A DNA stretch of 64,000 bases from Kitagawia praeruptora. Taxonomy: Eukaryota; Streptophyta; Magnoliopsida; Apiales; Apiaceae. The stretch covers positions 128,536,001 through 128,600,000 of the forward strand of contig CM075351.1 in the NCBI GenBank assembly GCA_037693485.1, given 5' to 3'. A program made the position numbers and the translations under genes. This document shows, in pieces, positions 23,850 through 34,404 of the stretch. Within the stretch, counting starts at the first letter, position 1; the number at the start of each line of letters is the position of its first letter. The notes below the pieces were generated by a model, which was given only the letters and a program-made list of their open reading frames with translations, had not been told where the DNA came from and ran no database searches.

Positions 23850-26513
23850 AAAAAAAAAATCTGTGCAAAAAAAAAAAAATATATAAATATAAAAAAAGTG
23901 AACAGTGAAATTTCGCGCAAGCAGCGCCCTAGAAACGCAACCTGCGCCAGCGTTACTGCAATCAGAGCAAGTTGCGCCCCTGTAACGCAATTTGCGCCGG
24001 CGTTACAACCCCTGGAAGACCATAACACGCATTTCCGTCATGCGTGACTGCCTTAGCCGCGTCCAGCGCCTCTGAAACGCAGCAACAGGCTGCGTTACAC
24101 CCCCTTTCTGCCCAGTTTTTTTCCGAAAATTAATGTTTTAACCTACAATTTTTTCCCCAAATTCAATCCTAACCCAAATTTCTTCAATTCTAAATTCCTA
24201 TATCTATCCTACATCAAATCTTACCCTCTCCAAATCTCTCCTACACTCTAAATTTTTAAATCTCATCTATCCATCATCTTATATATATACACACCTAGCC
24301 ATACAAATCCAATTCCTCTTCTATTTATTTAAATCTCCAAAAATTCAATTCTAAAGAGGAATTAATAGCAAGTTCAACTCTCCAATTCGTAGTGGGTTTA
24401 TTTCTTCTCTCAAATTTTATTTTGATTACGAATTTGTGTTCTTGAAAAATTGGGATTTGTATTATTCTTGATATATTGGGGTATTTTTTGTGTGTTATTG
24501 CTTGGTAATTTTTGGTGGAGCTTCTTGTGAGTTGGGTATTGATTCTAATGGCTCGTAAGCATGGGAGAGATAATGCTAATGTTGGGAAATTTTCGTTTTC
24601 GACGGCGGAGGTTAAATTTAATCGGTTGTTTTGAGGCCAATTGCTAAGGAAAGGGGATTTTTGCGAGAAAAAAAATTGTTGGGTATGCTTCGGTTTTCAG
24701 GTATGTTTTTTGCTATCCCTTGTATTTACTTCCATTCAATGAGGACATTGAATATTTTAAGTTTGGGGGTTGTTTGAGGGATTAGTAGTTGTTGTATTAT
24801 TTGTTCATGTAGGATTTCATGCTTTGCATATTAGTAGTAGTAGTAAATTATGCATGTTTGTTCGTGTTATCTACGTTTCTTTCATATAGGACATTCTATT
24901 TTTTATTTTCGTATATCATGTGAGTTCATAATAGATGCATTTGCACCCATGCTTGATAGGAATTTTGTGTTGTTGACGCTTTTGATTGAGAAGTGATATG
25001 CTTTGTTCTTGTGCACACACATACACTAGTAAGTTGAAGCTAGTAGACTTATTGAATGTTGTAAGTGATTAGAAGGACATGAATATGTGCAAGATGATTT
25101 AGTTTGCATGCTTTGAATACAAGTAGGTGCATTAGAAAGATTTTTGCTTGGGATTGAGTACGTTTTTCCACCAAGTGAGATTTTGAGCCATATTGCATAT
25201 TTTTTGCAATTTATTCGTTTGGTTGAGTGTCCACGGATTGTTTGCATTGCTAGCAGTTGTTTGAGGTCTTTCTTGAAACGCATGACATTATTTGACGATT
25301 AAAATGATAAAGGCATTTAGGAATAACCACATATTTTCCCATATTACCATACCATATTTACATGATCAATTAGTTAACCCGTTGAGCTTAATCCTATTTT
25401 TCGGTGACATACCACATTACTTGCCTAGACCTTTTTCTTGTATTGGCCTTACATTAATTTGAACCCTCATTGTCAAAGGCTAGTAGAGTGCTTAAGGGAG
25501 TAATAAGGTGTGCAAGAAAGGGTTTATTGTTGGTCTTACTTTTGGGGGAAATATTGAAAATTGGGTTTGTTTGTTTACTTGATAGTCGGCATGTGTAATA
25601 AAATTGTGGGATCATTGTTATTGTTTATATTATTGTTTGTGTTATATTTAGCTCTAGAAAAAAAAGGAAAAAAGAAAAAAAAAGAAAAAAAAAAGAGAAA
25701 AAAAAAAAATTATGAGAGCATGTTTGTGTTTGTGGTGATCCTATTTTAGTCGACTCGTCGATTGTTTTTATTGGAAGAAAAATAGAAAAATTATGTGGGG
25801 GGAAAATAGGGTGTTGTGTATGATTTATTATGGTACTTACTAGCTTTTGACACTTCACCTGTTTTGGCTTATTTGACATACCTTGTCCCTAGCCCCGTTA
25901 CAACCCAATTAAAGACCTTTTGATTATCGTCATTGATGTATGTTGTGTTAAGAGTTAGATTGATACCAAATGTCAAGCATGCTTATGATTTCGTTGGAAT
26001 TGAGTGATACACTTACCCTTGTTCTTGAGTGAATATTCTTTTGTGAGTGGATTGTGAGTGTTTACTTGTTTTTGCGTATGAGATCCCGAGTTTTGTCTCA
26101 AAGATGTACTCTTGTAGGCTTAGCATGTTTACTAACTTATTCTTACATTTGACATGGACTTTTGAGAACTTATGCATGTTCATTGAGTAGACTATGTGAA
26201 TACTTGCACTTTCGACACCAAGACATTGCGTATTTACTTTGATTCTTAAGTTGATATGGCATGAGAGGATTTGAAGGTATGGTAGACTAGATTATTTGCA
26301 TTTTCATTTAGTTGCATTCATGCATTGCATTAGGTTAAATGGATTTTGTGGGTACATTCGCTATAGGCCCTCACGAGACCTTACTCGTCCACTAGGGCTG
26401 CCTAGGGGTTTAAAGGGCTTGTTGCATATGCCAAATACAACCGTGATCACCTACGGAAGTGGTACTAGTTAGTTAGTTAGTTGTAATTGTTTATGCTTGA
26501 GGACAAGCATCGG
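23850..26513 (+). other. Non-coding interior of Athila-like element
   Basis: The region includes A-runs (23823-23900) and a GC-rich patch (23913-24110) with repeated GTAACGC/GCGTTAC and GCGCC motifs. It also has a second polypurine-like tract (TTAAGTTTGGGGGT near 24757) and an A-rich tract (25655-25710). Short ORFs are low complexity. No pol domain was found on either strand. Confidence 0.7.
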
Positions 26514-26529
26514 TTTAAGTTTGGGGGTG
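26514..26529 (+). other. Polypurine tract of Athila-like element
   Basis: TTTAAGTTTGGGGGTG directly precedes the 3' LTR start TGATAAGTGG at 26530. It is typical of Athila/Tat elements. Confidence 0.8.
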
Positions 26530-27886
26530 TGATAAGTGGAGTTTATATCCACTTGGAGCATTCTAAATCGGCTTAAATTGATTGTCTTGGGCTCAAGTTT
26601 CTTGTAGTTTTGATGTGTTTTGTTTAGTTGTGCAAATTTACAAGGATGTTGATTATGGTGGATGTTTTTGTCGTTTTTGGAGATTTAATTTATTAAAATT
26701 CGGATTTATTGGGCTGCACGCGTGAGATTCAATGTTTGGGCCATATCTTGAGTTCTAGAAGTCAGTTTTGGGCGATCTTACTGTCCACGCGAAGATAACG
26801 GAATTCTCTATCATTCTAAAGTGGTCCAGAGGTCCAATTGCAGCTGGAACGTTCCAGAATTACTGAAGAAAAGACAGCTGCGAATTTCCCTTTAAATCAG
26901 AATCAGTTTAGGAAACGTACTTCTATTATAATTCTGATTTGGTATTTTCTTGTTGGGCAAGATGTCTAGAGCCTATATAAACACATCCAACCATTGTAAT
27001 AGATCATCATCATTAGGGAGAACCATTACATATCAATTACTTAGATTTATTTGTATTTTTTCATATCTTGGTTTTATCATGGTTTCACTTGATCCCATGA
27101 TGACGAGAGGTTCAATTATGAACTAATCGTTGTCATGGGATTCTAACGGATTTATTTATGGAGCTTTAGTATCTTGATGCTTTAAAGATCTGTGTGATGT
27201 ATATTTGATATCCTCGTATGGTTATGCTTAATTGTTAGATGTGTAGCTAACATCTAATTTGTTAATCTCTTGTGAAGTGAAAGTGAATCTTGAGATTTAG
27301 AACTTGCCATGCTAGCATAGGTTCATGATTGTTTATCAACATGATTCGTAGTATGAGATGAGAATACTTATATTGCCCTATGTGATCAATGTGGATAACT
27401 TGTTCTTCAACCGTTATGTTTTCAAATTCTATAGACATATAGGGTCTAAGCATAATTGGTGTCCATTCATCTTCTATCTCTTTTGTGGATGTATGTTTAG
27501 TTTGGTATGCGTATGCTGACAGGTAGCGTATACTTGTTTCGTGTTATCCGATCAGATATCATAACCATTGCATATAGTGATTAAAGGCGTCAGATCTAAG
27601 CGAAGTATTTAATGAAGTTAGGATTCCATGGTTTTTCTTGCAGAAGTAATTAGATTTCAATTCTTGTTAGTTAGTTAATTCTTAGTTTGTTAATTTACTT
27701 CCTTAGTTAATTTTAGTTAATTAAAACCTAAATCTTGTTATTTATCTTAGCAGTGATTAATAACCATACATTGTTGCATAGGTGCATGAACTGAATTGAA
27801 ACCATAACCAGATCTCTGTGGGAACGAACTTGACTTCTATCTGTATTACTTGTGACCACGTACGCTTGCGTGATTCAGTGTAAACA
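26530..27886 (+). repeat. Athila-like 3' LTR
   Basis: It is nearly identical to 21331-22688 (about 17 substitutions and one 1-bp indel counted by eye), with a TATA box at 26975-26982. It is followed by the second copy of GCGAC at 27887. Confidence 0.9.
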
Positions 27887-27925
27887 GCGACCCATATCCT
27901 TGACCCCGGATTTGGGAGCGTTACA

Positions 27926-27930
27926 ATATG
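27926..27930. other. Target site duplication ATATG (right copy)
   Basis: It immediately follows the solo LTR end GCGTTACA and matches 18584-18588. Confidence 0.85.
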
Positions 27931-28112
27931 TCTTACGAAAAAGGCTTGTCATGGCTTTTTTCTATTGTAGTTGACAGTACTAACTGATTCCATTTAATAT
28001 TAGTGCCATATTTTTATCTTCACAATTAATTCTTTTTGTTCACAGCTATGAGTTGTTTTTGGATTTTTATATCAATTCCAATACTAATCATAATGTTTCT
28101 TGTACATATTAG

Positions 28113-28289
28113 AGGTGGAATTTGCATCTGGTCTGCTTCTTATCCTGGCAATGCAGCGCTGTGAGATCGGGAGTTACTGCAGGAAATATTTCTGGAGTTC
28201 GGTGGACACTAGTGGATTTTCTCCGAGGACATGCTGATGAACAAGTTACTGCACTGTCATGGAGTCCAGATGGAAGAATTCCAAAATGA
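28113..28289 (+). pseudogene. ALADIN (AAAS nucleoporin) exon fragment
   Basis: An AG-ended intron-like stretch precedes GGICIWSASYPGNAA, and after a small frameshift near 28161 the reading continues with RWTLVDFLRGHADEQVTALS and WSPDGR. From memory these match the central WD40 region of the plant nuclear-pore protein ALADIN. The segment between the two blocks is shorter than in the family, and the frame ends in TGA at 28287-28289. This is one or two exons only, so it is a captured or relict fragment. It lies between the solo LTR (ending 27925) and the CACTA element starting at 28416, and may be cargo of the CACTA whose right end is at 34404. Confidence 0.65.
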
Positions 28290-29289
28290 ATGAGATGATG
28301 AAGATGAAGATGACGATGCATGAGTCATTTCTGTCACTTTATGTTTAAATTATGTGTTAACAGTTGGTAGACTGCATTTACTTTATGTTTAAATTTGCGC
28401 ACGACTATTTCGTAGCACTACGCCATAGATGGCTTTCTGCAACACTTAAGGGGGGTGTTACCTTCTTGGGTGTTACCATAGCTATGAAATTTTGGACCTA
28501 CCACAACACTCTAGTTTTGGTGTTACCATATCCTTAAAGGGATGTTACCATAGTTGTGGAAGGTGTTAAACTTAGTAACACCATGGACTGTGTTACCTTA
28601 GAGTATAATTAACATATCTTTGAAATTTATTTATAATCAACGATTTAATAATCATTAAATTTTGAATATCAATAATTTTAATATAGTCACTAAATTTATT
28701 ATTATAAAATAATATTCTATCAAATAATTGAATTATTTATATTTTTACAATATTAATATATTTCTTATTAATTTTATTTAAAATATCTTAAAATAAAGTA
28801 ATATTCAAGAAATTTTAAAATTTGATTAATTCATCAATAAAATTATTGGAAAAAATAACAGGGTATAATATATTTAAATTGTTATTGAATAATTAAAATA
28901 ATAAATTTCATTGTCATACATTTTTTATAAGAAAATTAATAAATTTTGTAATATTAGAACATGAAAAAAAAAAGCAACAAATGAAAATTTGAAAAGAAAA
29001 TGGGGATTGGCTGGCGGCAAACAAAAATGAAAGCGGGCAAATCAAAATTGGGTCAAAATTGAATAAGTCGGGAAAAAGCGGGCGAATCAAAATTGGGGAT
29101 TCACTTACTCTCTCTCACCTCACTCACCTCTCTGTCTCTCTCTCGCTCAATTGGGGAAAAGCTTCGCTCACGTTCACTCAATCTCACACTCAGTCGCACT
29201 CAGTCACATGGTTCGGGAAACACACTTTGTCAAAAAATACACACGCACACACTCTATCTCTCTCTCTCTCGTTAGGGCTCAATTGGGAC

Positions 29290-29933
29290 TAGGGATGGCA
29301 ACGGGTCGGGTCGGGTTTTTCAAAATCCAGATCCAGACCCGATTTTTTTGACTGGACCCAGACCCGACCCAGACCCGAAAAATACCCGAAAATTAAGACC
29401 CGGATCCAATGGATTTCGGATCGGATTGGATTTTACCCGAAACCCGAATGTTTGGATTTTACCCGAGACCCGAGACCCGAACCCGAATTACTAATAAAAT
29501 TATAATTAAAAGAAAAATTGATTATTTGACTATTAATTGTAAATATTAATAATAAAATGATATAATAATTAATATTTAAAATTAAGTGCATGTAAATATT
29601 AATGATGAATGATACAATAATTAGTGAAATGTATGTAAATTATGTATCATGGTTATAAAATTAAGTAAGATATTAATATATTTAATAATTCATTATATAT
29701 ATATATATATATCGGGTTTTTAATCGGGTTTCGGGTTCGGATCGGGTTTGGATCGGATTTCGGGTTTCGGGTCCGGTCTCGGATCGGGATACCTAATATC
29801 CAAATCCAGATCCAAATTTTTTCGGGTCCAAAAATAAGATCCAAATCCAAATCCAAAAAATCTGGTTTAGGTAGACCCAAACGGATCGGATCGGGTCGGG
29901 TATCCATCGGGTCGGGTATTTTTGCCATCCCTA
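29290..29933. mobile_element. hAT-type MITE (644 bp)
   Basis: The ends are TAGGGATGGCAA and TTGCCATCCCTA, with an 8-bp duplication ATTGGGAC (29282-29289 and 29934-29941), the hAT signature. Both halves carry GGGTCGGGT/ACCCGACCC-type repeats in inverted arrangement around an AT-rich core with a (TA)n tract (29693-29712). It has no transposase. It inserted into the CACTA element. Confidence 0.9.
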
Positions 29934-30068
29934 ATTGGGACATGGGTTCAATGGAATTATAGCTGGTTTATATTTCCCTCTCTCTCTCTCTCTCTCTCGA
30001 TTTGTTCTCTCCTCCTCTCTCCCTCTCCTACTATGTCTCTCTCAGTCTCTCTTTATGTTTAATTCTTT

Positions 30069-30200
30069 GTGGGATCTCATCTCTCAAAACGATGGTTTCA
30101 GTTTTCGTGCTACGAAGACTTGCCGGACTCTACTTCCGGTGTCTTCATCGAAGGTGAGAAAGTTCTAGCTTATCACGACCCTCGCATCTACGAAGCCAAA
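30069..30200 (+). pseudogene. MRG-family first-exon fragment in CACTA
   Basis: After a CT-rich leader the reading contains GVFIEGEKVLAYHDPRIYEA and ends in K at a splice-donor-like GTAATC (30201). FxxGEKVLAYHxxxxYEAKV is the start of the chromo-like domain of plant MRG1/2 (Eaf3/MRG15-type histone-binding proteins). Only this exon is present, so the piece cannot make a working MRG protein. It could supply a 5' exon to a chimeric transcript. Confidence 0.6.
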
Positions 30201-30532
30201 GTAATCTCTCTCTCTCTCTCTCCCTCTCCCTCTCTCTCTCAATTTTCTATGATCTATACGTATATGATTTTGTATGCATATGTTGCTTTTGAATTATCCA
30301 TGCTCTTTAATTGGCTTGATTGGATTGGCATAATTACAACCCCAATTGATGCTGTCTTATTAGATTTTACTCTGTTGGTGTTTTATGTGTAGTGCATAGT
30401 TTTATTTACATAAGTCTGTTAATAATTGTGAATTATTAGAAAAAATAAATTTACAAATAGTGGGCTAAGGCACTTATTAGATTGATGTTCTCATGTGAAG
30501 ACTATGCTCGATTTATTTGTGTAATCTTTCAG

Positions 30533-30823
30533 TGTCTGGCATGAGACGGCTATTCCATTTAAGGAAGTTATTAAATAGTTCCAAGATTGGCTGGCAACAC
30601 ATAATGCGTGGGCGAAGGAGTCCAGGGACTTCATGTACACTATGCAAGCAATTATTTTTCTGATAAGATTAATCCTGATATGTTGTTTGTGTGTATTAGT
30701 GGCAATTGGGACATCAAAGCCAAAATTCCTGAGCAATATGTAGTAGCAGGGATGAAGCTTCCTCTATACTTTATGGAATGGATTAATCTGAAGGACATCT
30801 ACCTAAACTTTTACAACAGAGAG
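30533..30823 (+). pseudogene. ERI-1-type exonuclease fragment in CACTA
   Basis: An exon-like block lies between CAG (30530-30532) and a GTAAGC donor (30824). It reads LFVCISGNWDIKAKIPEQY and then PLYFMEWINLKDIYLNFYNR, resembling the middle of the DEDDh 3'-5' exonuclease domain of ERI-1-like proteins (the xxxWDxx...WINxKxxYxNFY pattern). The upstream part needs a frame change near 30600. No catalytic DEDDh set is complete. It is a captured fragment of an unrelated gene, in the same orientation as the MRG piece. Identity is from memory. Confidence 0.5.
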
Positions 30824-31438
30824 GTAAGCATGATTGGTATGTTGATTGTTTTCAGTTCAAATTTAGAAATTATAAATTATTAGCTGAAATTATAAATTAG
30901 TTTTCAGCTAAGTGTTGGGTTGTGTTTGAGCATGAGTATCCTGTACTTATCGGAACAACCTTAATAAGGTAAAATTTTCAATCTTTGTGTTACTAAAACA
31001 GATAGATAATATACTTGGAAATATAATGGTATGGTGGAGAATTCAATTTTTTAATTTCATAATTATTTAACTTTATTTATGTGCGGAGTGACTTGTAGCT
31101 TTTAATGGACACAAACATAATCTTCCTCTTTGTCTAATTTTGTGGTAATATTGAAGAATGGTTTTGGGAAATTTCTTGTAAAAGTTCTTTATCCAAGATC
31201 AATGTCCTTTAAGTGTTTGATAGTTCTGTTCTTGTGGGTCTTGTACTCACTATTTTTGCTTCATCAAATTCTTTTCAGGTGGGTTGGAGTGGTGTTTGTG
31301 CAGAAAGGAAAGTCTGTGATCATATTCGTAATATAGTCAATATATGGTTAATTTTTATGTCAGATTCTTCTTGTATCAAATTCGATACTTTTCTGTCTGT
31401 TCTGTTTAAAACAATTTGTTGGCATATGTGTTTTACAG

Positions 31439-31860
31439 TATCAGCAAAGAATCAAGGCTACGTATCCATGGCGAGGCATGGATCCTTCAGTTGTTATGCA
31501 CCCTACTCCTTCTTACCCCTACCCAGTTCCAATGCCAATGGATCCTGGTCCGATTCCTACATCTATACAGCCTTACCATTACTTTGGAAATCAAAACCTT
31601 GTACTGGTTCATAACCCTTGTTCAACTTTTATACCATACTTACCTCCTAATACAGTCATAGAACAACAATCTCGTACTATAAAATCCCGTATTGCAAGCA
31701 ACTAGTAGGTCTCGTGTTTCAAGCAAGCAAGATTCCAGACAGATATCTTCAGAATAGATCATGTGGAAAGCAAGGCTGTTGAAGATTCTTATGATGTTGC
31801 AACAGAGCTTGAACTTGAGACATCTGGATCTACTGCTGATCAAGTCAGTGATGATAAGCT
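31439..31860 (+). pseudogene. Proline-rich regulator fragment in CACTA
   Basis: After an acceptor-like TTTACAG the reading has HPTPSYPYPVPMPMDPGPIP and then NPCSTFIPYLPPNTVIEQQS. Further on, after frame changes, come SSKQDSR and DVATELELETSGSTADQ. The pattern is that of a proline/serine-rich region of a plant transcription factor (I suspect a bHLH-type protein, not confirmed). No DNA-binding domain is present. Stops and shifts show it is not functional. Confidence 0.45.
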
Positions 31861-32473
31861 CGTTTGTAAAAGTGTTTAAGAGGTGTTTGAAGCTATTGAA
31901 GGACTCTGACATTAGTAGAACTAACATCACTTGATTGCAGGATTCTTCATCAAGGCAGCAGAAGCCTAAGAAATCTGTTATGACATAAAGAAAAATTTCC
32001 TAACTTGCCTTCTATTCACCAATGCTTAAATTCTAATCACGATTATGACATAATTTCCATTAATGTGTAGTTTTGAGGCCCTAGGTCATTTCCTAATTTG
32101 TGTAAGTTCAAAGCCGACTCTGTTGACCGGATAGATAGTTAATTTGTGAATTTTTTCTTGGGGCTAGTTCAGCATTGAAATTTAAGCTGAACTACAAATG
32201 TTAAACAACACGGATTTTAATTTGCACTTTTTCCCGACAAATGTTTCACTGCATATATTACTACCCCTCTTCAATTGGTTATCCCTTCCCCTGTTTTATT
32301 TATTAAAGTGAAAAACTGAAAATTAAGTGTGGCAAATATTACCGTTGATCTGAGTGATTAGCTGATTTTCTCACATTTGTTATTAGGAATATGCTGGAGG
32401 AGTTTTTCATTTGTTTAGAACACATAATCTGAGTCCTATGACAACATATCTAATATTCATGTTGTTAATGCAG

Positions 32474-32533
32474 GAGGAGTTTCAGTTGGCTACATTCAAG
32501 AACAAGAAAAGAGACAATCTTTTTGCTAATAGG
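32474..32533 (+). pseudogene. Small exon-like block in CACTA, origin unknown
   Basis: Twenty codons (EEFQLATFKNKKRDNLFANR) lie between an AATGCAG acceptor and a GTATGT donor. It is too short to name. It may belong to the proline-rich piece upstream or the MYB piece downstream. Confidence 0.35.
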
Positions 32534-33115
32534 GTATGTTATTTTAAGATTAGTTGTTTCTGATGTTTATTCAGTTTAGCATCTGACTTTAGTATCGGTA
32601 AATTGCTAATTACTGTATGTGGCTAGGTAGGATGCTCTTTCAGTATTATATTAATCTCTACAAGGCTTAATTACGAGAAAAACTATATCAAAGTACTTTC
32701 TTTGCAGTTTGACGTCTATATTATTATGTTACAACACAATTTACTTTCAATATCATGAAATGCTAACCTATCAGCTCACATTTCAGTTTGTAGATCATAA
32801 TTGTGATTGGGCAGTGGTGTACAATTTAGATTGGCCTATATTATAAAATTAAGTAAGAAACAGGTGTAACTTGTGCTAATACAGTATAGGGAAATAAATT
32901 CAACTCAGTTGTTGTGTGATTTTCATATGCAATAAATTGCCTAAAAAACCTCTTTGAAATGCTTTGTATATATACTTCCCCTACTTCATTGTTTTGTCTA
33001 TTTTTCCCTTTTGAAATGATCTTTTACGACCATTTGTGCATGCAGGTGCTTAAAAATTGGTCTTAAAATTGGAGGATATCATTAGTAATATTAAAGCTGG
33101 TCTGTTTTCACTTCC

Positions 33116-33340
33116 AGGAAACCTTCTGATTGCTTGTAAATCTTCTGATCATGAGAAAAGGAAAGGTGTGCCTTGGATAGAAGATGAACACAAGTGAGTA
33201 ACTGATCATACCACTATAGGCAGTTTTTTTATAGAACTTCGAAAGCATGGCAAAGGAGACTGGAGGAACATTTCGCGAAATTTGACAGATGCTACTCCAT
33301 CCGGCAAACACAGATTTCTTGAAGACAACAAATTGAGGAT
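33116..33340 (+). pseudogene. R-R type MYB (DIVARICATA-like) fragment in CACTA
   Basis: The reading contains EKRKGVPWIEDEHK, an interruption with a stop, then ELRKHGKGDWRNISRNL. These are the two halves of the second MYB repeat of DIVARICATA/SHAQKYF-type plant MYBs (family pattern KKGVPWTEEEH...KYGKGDWRNISRN). The SHAQKYF motif itself is not preserved. A GC-poor insertion of about 30 bp between the halves may be an intron remnant. It is the most 3' gene piece in this CACTA. Confidence 0.6.
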
Positions 33341-33817
33341 TTTGTGATTATATATGTAACTTTGTTTTGATCAATGTAATACTCAAAATTTTCAAGTTAT
33401 TTAATATTTGTATTTACTTTGACAAGATTGCATTAAAGCTTGGATATAGAGGTATTGTATATTTGTCACTTGCTAGTATTGACATGCTTAAATAAATATA
33501 ATTAAAAAAAGACTTTGGTGGGTGTGGGACCCACATAATTGATTAATAATTTTTCAAAATTAAAACATCTAAGGTAACATAGATTTGGTGTTGCTATAGA
33601 ATTGCTTAGTGTGTTACCTTATAGGTCTATGGTAACGAATTTGCCTATGTTAGCTTATGTGTGTCGAGGTGTTACCTTAGACCCCAAAGGTTACATAGAA
33701 CAAAACTATCCCAGCTAAAGTGTTACCTTAGCCTTTTTTTGGCCTTTGGTAACATTTTTTAGGGTCTAAGGTAACACAGACGTGGTGTTATCGTAGGCTA
33801 TTTATGGCGTAGTGTAG

Positions 33818-34404
33818 CTATTTGTATGCGCCTTAGTCATTTCATTTAATTTTTACTTCACATTTTGAATGGTTTGTACGACCATGTCGTAACATGGTGC
33901 TGTTTTTGAATTGTTCGTCATGTAGCACTTTAATGGTACATTTGGATATTTTGCATTAAGTTGCGCTGGTTTATGAAATATTGATGATGCTTGAATTTTG
34001 GCTATAAATGGCTTGGTTTAGTGTATTTCCAGCATGATCTTGCTATATTTTTTTTTTTGAAAAAATGTTGCAATAGGGTCAAAATATGTTGCACTAATCT
34101 ATAAAAAAAAATTGCAATTGGTCTCAGAAATATTGTCTTAAAGTGTCAATTAACTACCTTCTTATGCTTCTGCAATAGTTTTTAATTGTTGCTATAGAGA
34201 CTAAAATGTTGCTATTGAATTTTATTGCAATGATTTAATTATGTTGCTGTATGGTGTCAAAAACGATGCTAAATGGCTATATTGCAAGGGGGTGGATGCA
34301 ACGGCCAAATTTTGCAAATTCATTGCCATAGACTCTACTGCAACAAATATTGGCCTTAAGGCAATGTATTCCTGTCGTTGCAATATGCAATACATGGTGT
34401 AGTG
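33818..34404 (+). mobile_element. Right end of a third CACTA element
   Basis: The terminus reads ATACATGGTGTAGTG (reverse complement CACTACACCATGTAT), followed by ATA as candidate duplication (34405-34407). The 400 bp inside it hold about a dozen copies of TTGCAAY/RTTGCAA in both directions, a typical subterminal repeat array. No matching left end is seen in the window. The ALADIN fragment and 17559-18588 may be its interior, interrupted by later insertions. It lies inside LINE-derived DNA. Confidence 0.65.

Larger units (their letters stand above)
21331..27886 (+). mobile_element. Athila-like non-autonomous gypsy element (6556 bp)
   Basis: It has two LTRs (1358 and 1357 bp), a tRNA-Asp-type PBS, a polypurine tract and a 5-bp duplication GCGAC (21326-21330 and 27887-27891). 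The internal 3.84 kb has one gag-region-like ORF remnant and no protease, RT or integrase, so it depends on another element to move. The PBS type and the tract AAGTTTGGGGGTG are typical of the Athila/Tat branch. By eye the LTRs differ at about 17 bases plus one indel, roughly 1.2-1.3%. At an assumed 1.3e-8 substitutions per site per year this is about half a million years. Confidence 0.9.
18589..27925 (+). repeat. Solo gypsy LTR, split by an Athila-like element
   Basis: It starts TGTAACAACCCGAATTTTC and ends GGATTTGGGAGCGTTACA, and is flanked on both sides by ATATG. Its ends match the sense ends of the LTR at 919-5893, but in plus orientation. No PBS, polypurine tract or internal region follows, so this is a solo LTR left by LTR-LTR recombination. 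With the nested element (21331-27886) and one GCGAC removed it is about 2.78 kb, shorter than its two relatives here. A CT-rich segment at 19450-19510 could be near a transcription start. Confidence 0.85.
28416..33814 (+). mobile_element. CACTA element with captured gene fragments (5399 bp)
   Basis: The left end is CACTACGCCATAGATGGC and the right end, reverse-complemented, is CACTACGCCATAAATAGCC. Both are flanked by a 3-bp duplication TAG (28413-28415 and 33815-33817). Both ends carry many copies of a subterminal repeat (GGTGTTACC/GGTAACACC), as CACTA elements do. No TNPA/TNPD transposase is visible. The body holds a CT-rich leader, intron-like spacers and exon-like pieces of several unrelated host genes, all on the plus strand, plus an hAT MITE (29290-29933). 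This is the structure of a non-autonomous gene-capturing CACTA. Confidence 0.85.

Noticed and set aside
25561..25749. ORF with a poly-lysine stretch
   Set aside because: It is an A-rich tract in the non-coding interior of the Athila-like element.
22064..27453. Identical 63-codon minus-strand ORFs at 22064-22255 and 27262-27453
   Set aside because: Both lie at the same place in the two LTRs of one element; identity reflects recent LTR duplication, not protein conservation.
28416..33814. A working host gene with MRG, exonuclease and MYB domains
   Set aside because: Each piece is partial, with stops or frame changes, and all lie inside one CACTA element with target duplication.
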